From JBGCED01 sp045106055 (GTDB lineage Bacteria; Pseudomonadota; Alphaproteobacteria; CBDDJK01), in contig JBGCED010000131.1 of assembly GCA_045106055.1 (NCBI GenBank), forward strand, positions 1-35,251: a stretch of 35,251 nt of DNA, read 5' to 3'. The position numbers and the translations under genes were made by a program. The notes under the pieces were generated by a model. The model searched no databases. It saw nothing but the letters and a program-made list of their open reading frames with translations, and had not been told where the DNA came from. Position 1 is the stretch's first letter. Each line of letters opens with the position of its first letter. This document shows positions 8,060-14,985 of the stretch, piece by piece.

Positions 8060-10192
8060 TTACTGGCAGCTTAGGCAATCATCGGCATCATCAATGACAA
8101 TTCCGCCTCCGCTTGGTTGTTGATCCGCTGGATCGCCAATTTTCCCAGCAAAAGGAATATTAACCGCTGATGCTTCCGCGCCGCCAAAGGCTTTGGTTTC
8201 GCTGTCAGCTTCCGCGCGTTGCAAGGAACGCGAACGGCAATAATAAAGGCTTTTAATGCCTTTTTTCCAAGCTTTATAATGCAATCCATGCAAGTCTTTT
8301 TTATGGATGTTAGGCTCAAGAAATAGATTCAAGGATTGCGATTGGCAAATATGCGGAGTGCGATCCGCAGCCAGCTCAATCAACCAATTTTGATCCAATT
8401 CAAATGCGGTTTTAAACACATCTTTCTCAAAATCATTTAAGCATTCCAAATGCCGAACCGATCCGCCATTCACCGAAATAGAAGCCCAAATTTCATCATT
8501 ATCCGCCCCGCGTTCACTTAATAAAGCCTTTAGGAATTTATTTTTAACCGTAAATGATCCCGTCATGGTTTTATGGGTATAGGAATTGGCGCGAATGGGT
8601 TCAATTCCAGGCGAAGCCCCGCCGCAAATGATTGAAATGGATGCAGTGGGCGCAATCGCAATCTTATTTGAAAAACGATCCAGCTTGCCGTAAGCTTCCG
8701 CATCAGGGCAAGCCCCTTTTTCTTTGCCAAGCTTGATGCTTGCAGCATCCGATTGCGTGCGAATATGGGTGAAAATCTTGCGATTCCAAACTTTTGACAT
8801 TGCGCCTTCAAGCGGCACTTTATTGGCTTGCAAGAAGCTGTGAAAGCCCATTACCCCAAGCCCAACCGAACGCTCGCGCATTGCGCCATATTTGGCACGA
8901 TGAAATTCATCTGGCGCATTATCAATAAAATCTTGCAAGACATTATCCAAGAAACGCAGCGCATCTTCGATGATTTGTGGTTCATGCTGCCATTCTTTGA
9001 AATATTCAAGATTAAGCGATGACAGGCAGCATACGGCAGTGCGATCCCCGCCCCATTTATCTTTGCCTGTTGGCAGGGTAATTTCAGAACATAGATTGGA
9101 AGTTTTAACCTTTAGCCCTGCATGTAAATGATGTTCAGGCAAAGCGCGGTTAATATGATCCACATAAAGAATATAAGGTTCGCCTGTTTCAAGGCGCGCT
9201 TGCAAGATTTTAATCCATAATTGACGCGCAGACACGGTGCTGACCGCGTGATTATCAACCCTGCTGATTAATTTCCATTCTTCGTCTTTTTCAACCGCGC
9301 GCATAAATGCATCTGGAATGACAATGCCGTGATTAAGATTTAGGGCTTTGCGATTTGGATCACCGCCAGATGGACGCCTGACATCCACAAATTCTAAAAT
9401 CTCAGGATGATCCACGGGCAAATAAACCGCAGCAGAACCCCTGCGCAGCGATCCTTGGCTGATGGCAAGGGTAAGCGAATCCATCACCCGCACAAAGGGA
9501 ATAACCCCCGATGATTTACCATTCATGCCAACCCGTTCATGCAGCCCGCGCAAATTGCCCCAATAGCTGCCAATGCCGCCGCCTTTTGCCGCAAGCCACA
9601 CATTTTCAGTCCATAGACCAACAATGCCATCCAGCGAATCATCGGCTTCATTTAAAAAGCAAGAAATGGGTAGCCCGCGATTGGAACCGCCATTTGACAG
9701 AACCGGCGTTGAGGGCATAAACCATAATTTGGAAATATATTCATAAATACGCTGTGCGTGGGCGCTGTCATCTGCATAATGCATTGAAACGCGCGCAAAC
9801 ATATCTTGATAGGATTCGCCTGGCAGCAAATACCGATCTTCAAGCGTTTTTTTACCAAAATCAGTCAGCAATTCATCGCGGCTGCGATCAATCTCAACCC
9901 GAATCCCGCGTTCATTCTGGGCAATATCGCGGATGGATTTTCCTTGATCCAGATTGCTAAGCCATGGATTTTCATCCAAAGTGCGGTGATTGGCATCCGC
10001 CTGATCATCGGTTGGATTGAACGAGGATGAGCTTGCAATCATTGCGGGGCTTACCTTGATTTCTGAACTTAGCAAATGATCCAATTCGGCATCGGCAACC
10101 CGATCTGCGCTGGCGTCCAGCGTTTCGCTGTCATGCGCATCATCCATTTCATGTGCATTATGGAATTTTATAACATTATCATGGTCATTCAT
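8060..10192 (-). CDS. nrdA: Class I ribonucleoside-diphosphate reductase, alpha subunit
   Basis: This is the catalytic subunit that reduces ribonucleotides to deoxyribonucleotides, closest to the alphaproteobacterial class I type (RDELLTDFGKKTLEDRYLLPGESYQDMF). Counting from the upstream GTG at 10201, the active site is complete: Cys181 in LPISCFLN, the NLCSE triad (Asn369, Cys371, Glu373), Cys391/392 in CCLSSLNL, the LYYCRS tyrosine pair, and the C-terminal redox pair in CLSCQ. The first 90 residues are variable and show no ATP-cone motif I recognise. The ATG at 10192 is preferred over the GTG at 10201 because AAGGGG lies 8 nt before it. No nrdB follows; nadK does. A promoter with NrdR-like boxes and a long leader lie upstream. 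Confidence 0.96.
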   Translation of the reverse strand: MNDHDNVIKFHNAHEMDDAHDSETLDASADRVADAELDHLLSSEIKVSPAMIASSSSFNPTDDQADANHRTLDENPWLSNLDQGKSIRDIAQNERGIRVEIDRSRDELLTDFGKKTLEDRYLLPGESYQDMFARVSMHYADDSAHAQRIYEYISKLWFMPSTPVLSNGGSNRGLPISCFLNEADDSLDGIVGLWTENVWLAAKGGGIGSYWGNLRGLHERVGMNGKSSGVIPFVRVMDSLTLAISQGSLRRGSAAVYLPVDHPEILEFVDVRRPSGGDPNRKALNLNHGIVIPDAFMRAVEKDEEWKLISRVDNHAVSTVSARQLWIKILQARLETGEPYILYVDHINRALPEHHLHAGLKVKTSNLCSEITLPTGKDKWGGDRTAVCCLSSLNLEYFKEWQHEPQIIEDALRFLDNVLQDFIDNAPDEFHRAKYGAMRERSVGLGVMGFHSFLQANKVPLEGAMSKVWNRKIFTHIRTQSDAASIKLGKEKGACPDAEAYGKLDRFSNKIAIAPTASISIICGGASPGIEPIRANSYTHKTMTGSFTVKNKFLKALLSERGADNDEIWASISVNGGSVRHLECLNDFEKDVFKTAFELDQNWLIELAADRTPHICQSQSLNLFLEPNIHKKDLHGLHYKAWKKGIKSLYYCRSRSLQRAEADSETKAFGGAEASAVNIPFAGKIGDPADQQPSGGGIVIDDADDCLSCQ

Positions 10193-10227
10193 TGCATTCA
10201 CCCCTTAAAAAGACATTTTCTTGCATT

Positions 10228-10276
10228 CTGGCGTGATTTGCAGCCAGCTTTTTTTCTGGCATGATTTGCAAGCCAG
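10228..10276 (-). repeat. Two tandem hairpins (imperfect 20-21 bp direct repeat) in the nrdA leader
   Basis: Plus-strand copies at 10228-10247 and 10256-10276 share CTGGC, TGATTTGCA and GCCAG. Each copy can fold, CTGGC pairing with GCCAG, with a further TG/CA pair past one mismatch. On the minus strand the two are separated by an A-run, and the second ends about 25 nt before the nrdA ribosome binding site. This could be a protein operator or an RNA structure. Confidence 0.6.
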
Positions 10277-10368
10277 ATTCTTTATTTTTTAAAACAAAAC
10301 CCTATTATTTTTATTTTGGATTTCAAGCAAAATGCTTTAATCCTAACCTTTGTCCAACTTCTGCCTTT

Positions 10369-10485
10369 TCAAAGGGTAAGTTTAGCGCAAATCCACTTAA
10401 AATTAAAGGCTTCTATGCCGTTATTCCCATATTCCACAACGCTTACATGGCTGAAAATTACATTCTTGATGAAGCTTAAAGCCAT
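10369..10485 (-). CDS. Candidate 38-residue leader ORF upstream of nrdA
   Basis: Within the nrdA leader a short frame runs from the ATG at 10485 to a TGA at 10369. It encodes a peptide starting MALSFIKNVIFSH and ending WICAKLTL. An AGGG stretch lies about 10 nt upstream of the ATG. No family is recognised, and the length is within what chance allows. It is listed because it lies downstream of the predicted nrdA promoter and so would be present on the nrdA mRNA. Confidence 0.2.
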   Translation of the reverse strand: MALSFIKNVIFSHVSVVEYGNNGIEAFNFKWICAKLTL

Positions 10486-10546
10486 TTAACAATCACCCTA
10501 TGCAATGATAATACCAACTGCATAAAAACACTGCCATGCAAGATAA

Positions 10547-10562
10547 ATACCATATTTTGTAA
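10547..10562. promoter_or_regulatory. NrdR-like box B
   Basis: The 16-mer ATACCATATTTTGTAA matches the recalled NrdR consensus ACACWATATATWGTGT at 11 of 16 positions. Its centre is exactly 31 bp from that of box A, the usual NrdR box spacing of about three helical turns. It would lie just downstream of the nrdA transcription start. Confidence 0.55.
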
Positions 10563-10577
10563 GCATGACCGCAATAA

Positions 10578-10593
10578 AATCTATATATAGGGG
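10578..10593. promoter_or_regulatory. NrdR-like box A
   Basis: The 16-mer AATCTATATATAGGGG, with the palindromic core CTATATATAG, matches the recalled NrdR consensus at 12 of 16 positions. It overlaps the -10 element of the predicted nrdA promoter, so binding would block RNA polymerase. Confidence 0.6.
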
Positions 10594-10610
10594 TTCGTGA
10601 ATCCTGTCAA
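10582..10610 (-). promoter_or_regulatory. nrdA promoter
   Basis: On the minus strand a perfect TTGACA (10610-10605) is followed after exactly 17 nt by TATATA (10587-10582), a near-consensus sigma-70 promoter. Transcription would start near 10575, giving a leader of about 380 nt before nrdA. Confidence 0.7.
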
Positions 10611-10624
10611 AATATTTCTAAGAA

Positions 10625-10640
10625 AATTCATCTGTGAATT
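10625..10640 (-). terminator. Possible short terminator after queG
   Basis: AATTCA and TGAATT flank a 4-nt loop directly after the queG stop codon. On the minus strand the hairpin is followed by TTCTT. The stem is AT-rich and weak, so this is tentative. Confidence 0.25.
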
Positions 10641-11741
10641 CTATGCATTTAAGACGGTAATTTCATCAAATGCCCAGCAAGCGGCGCTTGCAAGGATTGG
10701 GTCTTGATGATTTAAAAATTTTGTAATTTCAGGGATCAGCATTTTATCACCACTATTGCCTGCTGCAATTAAACAATTTCGCATAAAGCGGGTGTGTCCG
10801 ATTCGTTTTACAGGATTTTTGCGGAATAATTGACGAAATTCGGCATCATCTAGCGCCAGCATGGCTTTAAGGCTAAGCTGCGCAAGTGATTCTTTTGCCT
10901 GTAGCGCTTGCCAGTTGCTTCTTTTTGCATATTTATTCCACGGGCAGATCGCCAAGCAATCATCACAGCCATATACGCGATTGCCGATGGCGCGGCGATA
11001 TTCAAGCGGTATTTCCCCCTTATGTTCAATCGTTAAATAGGAAATACAGCGGCGCGCATCCAGCTGATAGGGGGCGGTAATCGCGGCTGTTGGACAAATA
11101 TCAATGCAAGCAGTGCAGCTGCCGCAATGATCTGGATGGGGCTGATTCGACGGTTGATCTGTTTTTGTATCTGGGCTGCCCGCGCTATCTAGCCCGTCCA
11201 AGCTGGTCATCATTGCCCCTAAAAACAGCCATGATCCATATTGCTTGCTCACCAAATTGGTATGTTTTCCCTGCCAGCCAAGCCCCGCAGCAGCGGCAAG
11301 CGGCTTTTCCATAACGGGGGCGGTATCCACAAATAATTTCACCTGCGCCTGATAGCGATGCCCAAACCAGCTGGTAAATTGCCGCAATTGTTTTTTAATC
11401 ACATCATGGTAATCTTGATGAAGCGCATAGCATGAAATATTCGCCAGCAAAGGGTCGGATAAGCGCGCCAAAGGATTTGATTCAGGGCCATAATTCACGC
11501 CAAACATTAAAATGCTGCGTGCTTCACCCCATAAATGTTCGGGGCTGGCGCGTTCAAAAGCGCGCGCTGCAAGCCAATCCATTTCGCCATGGCGGCCTTG
11601 CTTGATAAATTCGTCTAGATTGTGATGATGCTGCTGGTCAAGCCTTGCCTTGGTGATCGCAACCAGATCAAAGCCTAGCGCTTGTGCCTGCTGCTGGCTT
11701 TCTTCAAGGATATAAGCAGAATCAACAGCCGATACAGCCAT
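10641..11741 (-). CDS. queG: Epoxyqueuosine reductase QueG
   Basis: This cobalamin-dependent iron-sulfur enzyme carries out the last step of queuosine synthesis on tRNA. It has 366 residues. The conserved catalytic region VDTAPVMEK (138-146, with Asp139) and the two 4Fe-4S clusters are complete: CGSCTACIDICP (Cys206, 209, 212, 216) and CDDCLAICPW (Cys259, 262, 266), with Cys232 in the RRCISYLTIEHKG segment between them. The C-terminus has HEAT-like helices. The ATG overlaps the stop of the DUF484 gene by one base (TAATG), which points to translational coupling. The pairing with DUF484 has no obvious functional reason. Confidence 0.95.
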   Translation of the reverse strand: MAVSAVDSAYILEESQQQAQALGFDLVAITKARLDQQHHHNLDEFIKQGRHGEMDWLAARAFERASPEHLWGEARSILMFGVNYGPESNPLARLSDPLLANISCYALHQDYHDVIKKQLRQFTSWFGHRYQAQVKLFVDTAPVMEKPLAAAAGLGWQGKHTNLVSKQYGSWLFLGAMMTSLDGLDSAGSPDTKTDQPSNQPHPDHCGSCTACIDICPTAAITAPYQLDARRCISYLTIEHKGEIPLEYRRAIGNRVYGCDDCLAICPWNKYAKRSNWQALQAKESLAQLSLKAMLALDDAEFRQLFRKNPVKRIGHTRFMRNCLIAAGNSGDKMLIPEITKFLNHQDPILASAACWAFDEITVLNA

Positions 11742-12532
11742 TATGAAATGGGGGGCGTGGATTCGGGCAAATCAATAAAACGCTGCCCCGTCATTACCAT
11801 TGCACGCGCCAGCATATCCAGCAAATCATGGGCTTGCCCCGTTTGAAATAAATCCTTGTCGGACGCGCCAAATGCCACCGAACAGGCAAATTTAAGCCGA
11901 TGAATGGGCTGATCAATCTTGCGTTTTAGCGTGATTAGCGCGTGGGAATGAACAGAAGGCGCATGGGCTTCAAACACCTTATCCACATCCAGCTTTGGAT
12001 CGTTAAAGCGCGCCGCTTTCATTTTATCCGCAGGATTAAGCAGACTTTGGCGGTTGATCAATTTAAAGCCAGCATTTTGCGCGGCTGCATGAAAGGGCGC
12101 GGGCAGGTCACGGGGGTCAGCAAGCAGGTAAATCGCCTCAAGCCCCAGCGGTTGCAGCAAATCAAAATCCAATAATTGTTTGAAATTCTGGACATCATTG
12201 CATTGGCTAAGCATGCAAAGTGCAATTTCAAACCGCTTCAGATGAAAATTATTTTCACGGCTAAGCTGAACATAAGAAGACAGCGCGCCTTCCGATTGCC
12301 TTAACGCTTTTCGAAGCAGCTGAACCAAACCATATTGCAAATCCAAGATTTTATCATCGCCAAAATCGCGCCTTGAGATGACTTGCTCAAGCAATAAAGC
12401 AGGATGATTGATTAAAAAATCTGGATTTTGCGCAAGAAAATCCGCAACCTGCTGATGATTTGGCATATTGGATGCGCCCGAATCATCGGAAGTTTGGTTT
12501 AATTCATGTGGCAGCGATTGATCTTTTGTCAT
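11741..12532 (-). CDS. DUF484 family protein
   Basis: This cytosolic protein of about 263 residues belongs to the DUF484 family, which has a GAF-like fold and no settled function. The family's N-terminal block is clear: VADFLAQNPDFLINHPALLLEQ (about 29-50 from the ATG), followed by a short helix region ending in QYGLVQLLRKALRQSE. The C-terminal half carries SCSVAFGASDKDLFQTGQAHDLLDMLARAM-like sequence typical of the GAF-like end. The start ATG at 12532 is preferred over a GTG at 12556, because the GTG lies inside the intergenic repeat and has no ribosome binding site. DUF484 genes often lie next to xerC, as I recall, but none is seen here. Confidence 0.8.
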   Translation of the reverse strand: MTKDQSLPHELNQTSDDSGASNMPNHQQVADFLAQNPDFLINHPALLLEQVISRRDFGDDKILDLQYGLVQLLRKALRQSEGALSSYVQLSRENNFHLKRFEIALCMLSQCNDVQNFKQLLDFDLLQPLGLEAIYLLADPRDLPAPFHAAAQNAGFKLINRQSLLNPADKMKAARFNDPKLDVDKVFEAHAPSVHSHALITLKRKIDQPIHRLKFACSVAFGASDKDLFQTGQAHDLLDMLARAMVMTGQRFIDLPESTPPIS

Positions 12533-12548
12533 TGTGTTTTGTCTTTTT

Positions 12549-12742
12549 ATGCTCACACGCCGCTGGGCTTACACCGCATTAGCGGTGGCGCGCAGTCGCG
12601 CTTGCTTGGTTTCTTTATATGCTCACACGCCATATTGCTCCCCGCTGGGCTTACACCGCATTAGCGGTGGCGCGCGGCCCGCGCTTGCTTGGTTTCTTTA
12701 TATGCTCACACGCCATATTGCTCCCCGCTGGGCTTACACCGC
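12549..12742. repeat. Tandem array of an 83-bp hairpin-bearing repeat
   Basis: Three copies start with ATGCTCACACGCC (plus strand) at 12549, 12619 and 12702. Copy 2 is complete (83 bp). Copy 1 is 70 bp and lacks the 12-bp block ATATTGCTCCCC plus one base. Copy 3 is cut after 41 bp. Copies are otherwise almost identical. Each full unit contains two strong inverted repeats: CACCGC-ATTA-GCGGTG (12654-12669 in copy 2) and GCGCG-GCC-CGCGC (12672-12684). The array fills the gap between tal and the DUF484 gene. No other copy was noticed in the window. Confidence 0.9.
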
Positions 12743-12751
12743 TTCATTCAA

Positions 12752-12781
12752 TGTTTACTCAATGGCTGTTTACTCAATGGC
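12752..12781. repeat. 15-bp tandem duplication over the tal stop codon
   Basis: TGTTTACTCAATGGC occurs at 12752-12766 and again at 12767-12781, perfectly in tandem. The duplicated block includes the last codons and the TAA stop of tal. The second stop copy lies downstream of the one used. Confidence 0.9.
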
Positions 12782-13426
12782 TAGGTTGGAATTTTTCCAA
12801 TCCTTTAAGAAATCACCTAACCCCTTATCGGTTAAAGGATGCTGGTAAAGCTTCCAGACCAAGGCGGGGGGAACGGTCACAACATCTGCGCCCAATAACG
12901 CCGATTGCAGCACATGATCTGGATGGCGGGCTGATGCCACCAGCACTTCGGTTTCAAACCGTTCATATTGGTCATAAATGGTTACAATATCTTCAATCAA
13001 GCGCATGCCATTCACGCTAATATCATCCAAACGCCCGACAAAGGGGGAAATGAAGCTTGCCCCCGCCTTTGCTGCCAACAAAGCCTGATTGGGGGAAAAG
13101 CAAAGCGTTACATTGACCAAAATATCTTCGCTGCGCAATTCCTTGCAAGCCGCAAGCCCATCGGGGGTTAGCGGTAATTTAACGCAAATATTATCGGCAA
13201 TCTTGGTAAGCTTTGCGGCTTCTTGCAGCATTCCCTTTTTATCGGTTGCAACCGCTTCCAAGGATACAGGGCCATCCACAAGCGCGCAAATTTCCTTTGC
13301 AACCTCGTTAAATTTACGCCCTGATTTTGCGATCAAGGAAGGGTTGGTGGTCACCCCATCAACCATGCCTGTATCCATTAATTTCTCAATTTCAGCAATA
13401 TCCGCACTATCAATAAAAAATTTCAT
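12770..13426 (-). CDS. tal: Transaldolase (short TalC/FSA-like type)
   Basis: This pentose phosphate enzyme has 218 residues, the short TalC/fructose-6-phosphate aldolase-like form. Visible residues are Asp6 (FIDSAD), the VTTNPSL block with Asn28, the Schiff-base Lys83 in NICVKLPLTPDG, and the SPFVGRLDD segment (about 127-135). The family contains both transaldolases and fructose-6-phosphate aldolases; I call transaldolase by the overall likeness to proteobacterial TalC, without a decisive residue. It starts 13 bp after cysK on the same strand. The stop codon sits in a 15-bp tandem duplication beside the 83-bp repeat array. Confidence 0.9.
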   Translation of the reverse strand: MKFFIDSADIAEIEKLMDTGMVDGVTTNPSLIAKSGRKFNEVAKEICALVDGPVSLEAVATDKKGMLQEAAKLTKIADNICVKLPLTPDGLAACKELRSEDILVNVTLCFSPNQALLAAKAGASFISPFVGRLDDISVNGMRLIEDIVTIYDQYERFETEVLVASARHPDHVLQSALLGADVVTVPPALVWKLYQHPLTDKGLGDFLKDWKNSNLAIE

Positions 13427-13439
13427 ACCATATTCATCC

Positions 13440-14447
13440 TTATAGCCATGGTGGAAGGGGAAGATTTTTTGATTTTAAAAATTCAGGGTTAAATAATTTG
13501 GATTGATAGCGTGCGCCGCCATCGCATAAAATCGTGACAATGGTTTTGCCAGGCCCCATGGTGCGGGCAAGTCTGATTGCGCCCGCAACATTAATCCCCG
13601 CAGATCCGCCAAGGCACAGCCCCTCATTTAACGATAGATCAAACAATAGATTTAAAGCTTCTTCATCACTGATTTGATAGGCATGATCGGGGGTGAATCC
13701 TTGTAAATTTGCGGTGATGCGCCCTTGCCCGATTCCTTCAGTGATGCTGCTGCCATCAGATTGCAAGCTGCCATGCTGGTAATAATGATAAAGCGCAGCC
13801 CCCATTGGATCGGCAATCCCAATTTGAACTTTTGAATTTTGTTCTTTCAAGAAATTGGATGTGCCGACCAGCGTCCCGCCGCTGCCGACCGCGCAAATAA
13901 AGCCATCTATCTTGCCTTGGGTTTGGTTCCAAATTTCCTTGCCTGTGGTTTCATAATGCCCATCACGATTGGCTGTATTGTCAAATTGATTCGCCCAAAT
14001 CACGCTGCTATAATTGCCTTCATCGCGTTTTTCTTCTGCGATGCGTTTTGAAACATGGATATAATTTTCAGGATTCTTATAAGGCGCAGGCGGCACTTCG
14101 ATTAAGGTTGCGCCAGCAAGGCGGATCATTTCTTTTTTTTCAGTGGATTGATTATCAGGGATCACAATTAAAGTTTCATAGCCCAAGGCGCGCGCGACCA
14201 GCGAAAGCCCGATGCCTGTATTGCCTGCCGTTCCCTCAACAATTAAACCCGCTGGTTTCAACGCCCCGCTGCGCTCGGCAGCGCGGATGATCGCCAAGGC
14301 GGCGCGGTCTTTTACTGACCCCCCTGGATTCATAAATTCACATTTGCCAAGAATGGTTGACCCCGTTGCCTTAGACGCGGCTTGCAGCTTAACAAGCGGG
14401 GTATTGCCAATCAGTTCGATGAAATTTTCTGCGTAATATTTATTCAT
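13440..14447 (-). CDS. cysK: Cysteine synthase A (O-acetylserine sulfhydrylase)
   Basis: This PLP enzyme makes cysteine from O-acetylserine and sulfide. From the ATG at 14447 it has 335 residues. The PLP lysine is Lys46 in NPGGSVKDRAAL, preceded by IGNTPLVKL. The glycine-rich phosphate loop EGTAGNTGIGLS and the CAVGSGGTL segment are present, as is SAGINVAGAIRLAR near the C-terminus. Some relatives in this branch are annotated as cystathionine beta-synthase-like, so the exact substrate is slightly open. The longer frame starting at 14483 would overlap the upstream lipoprotein gene; the ATG at 14447, 10 bp after that gene's stop and preceded by AGGG, is preferred. Confidence 0.92.
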   Translation of the reverse strand: MNKYYAENFIELIGNTPLVKLQAASKATGSTILGKCEFMNPGGSVKDRAALAIIRAAERSGALKPAGLIVEGTAGNTGIGLSLVARALGYETLIVIPDNQSTEKKEMIRLAGATLIEVPPAPYKNPENYIHVSKRIAEEKRDEGNYSSVIWANQFDNTANRDGHYETTGKEIWNQTQGKIDGFICAVGSGGTLVGTSNFLKEQNSKVQIGIADPMGAALYHYYQHGSLQSDGSSITEGIGQGRITANLQGFTPDHAYQISDEEALNLLFDLSLNEGLCLGGSAGINVAGAIRLARTMGPGKTIVTILCDGGARYQSKLFNPEFLKSKNLPLPPWL

Positions 14448-14457
14448 AGCCCTAATC

Positions 14458-14985
14458 TTACCCTGTTGGTGCATAAGCGACAAGACAAGAATCCGTTGTC
14501 GCGTGATTATTTGAGTGATGATCCGAATGGTCCAGCATGTCTATCCACTCTACGCGCCCCCCCAAGCGTTCCATGCCTTGCTGATCCTGCGCTGGATCGA
14601 TTGCATAAAGATAAAATACGCCCAAACAGGCTTGCTGTTGGTAATGCCAAACTTCGCTTTTGCCTTCTTTTCGGATGAAATTGGGCGCGCCCAATAATGC
14701 GGTAAGCTGGCTTGCATCAATATTCATCAGCGCATCCCTGGAAATGGGATGGGATTCGCGTGCTGGCTTTGGATAAGATGGCGGCGGGCTGGATTGCGGG
14801 TCAAGAAAGGCACTTCCTTGATGAAGCGGGCTGGTGTCAAGCTGAATGGGCGGCACCGATTGTACGATCATGGGATCATCTGCTGGTGGCGGGTTTTGCT
14901 TGATGGACGACAAGCCGCCAGCACAGGCAGCAAGTCCCATTCCAGCCACGCATAATAAGATGATTTGATGGATTTTATTGTGCAT
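14458..14985 (-). CDS. Small lipoprotein with SmpA/OmlA-like domain
   Basis: From the ATG at 14985 this protein has 175 residues. It begins with a lipoprotein signal peptide: MHNKIHQ, a hydrophobic stretch, and the lipobox LAAC near residue 22. A Pro-rich low-complexity region follows. The conserved part, SQLTALLGAPNFIRKEGKSE followed by VWHYQQQACLGVFYLY, resembles the fold of SmpA/OmlA/BamE lipoproteins, by recall only. It is not BamE itself, which is encoded at 30701. The function is unknown; an outer-membrane location is likely. The gene starts within the last codons of the EI24 gene (11-bp overlap), so the two are probably translated together. Confidence 0.7.
   Translation of the reverse strand: MHNKIHQIILLCVAGMGLAACAGGLSSIKQNPPPADDPMIVQSVPPIQLDTSPLHQGSAFLDPQSSPPPSYPKPARESHPISRDALMNIDASQLTALLGAPNFIRKEGKSEVWHYQQQACLGVFYLYAIDPAQDQQGMERLGGRVEWIDMLDHSDHHSNNHATTDSCLVAYAPTG

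Larger units (their letters stand above)
10202..10640 (-). other. Non-coding region between queG and nrdA (nrdA control region)
   Basis: This stretch of about 440 bp carries no convincing protein gene. From right to left it holds a possible queG terminator, the nrdA promoter with two NrdR-like boxes, a leader of about 380 nt with one short candidate ORF, and two tandem hairpins close to the nrdA start. It is more AT-rich than its flanks. Confidence 0.8.

Noticed and set aside
8071..8319. Frames inside nrdA on the same strand (also at 8563-8811 and 9652-9858)
   Set aside because: They are out-of-frame shadows of the well-conserved nrdA sequence.
10261..10479. 72-codon plus-strand frame in the nrdA control region
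   Set aside because: It runs antisense through the hairpins and the predicted nrdA leader, lacks a ribosome binding site, and its translation looks like random AT-rich sequence.
12545..12742. CRISPR-like array
   Set aside because: The copies are adjacent, with no unique spacers, and the unit is far longer than a CRISPR repeat.
12534..13020. Plus-strand frames across the 83-bp repeats into tal (104 and 133 codons)
   Set aside because: They are repeat sequence followed by the reverse strand of tal. The unit of 83 bp is not a multiple of three, so the frame shifts with each copy, and no family is recognised.
14448..14483. Upstream start of cysK at 14483
   Set aside because: It would overlap the lipoprotein gene's last codons, and the extra 12 residues are not part of the family. 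The ATG at 14447 has an AGGG just before it.
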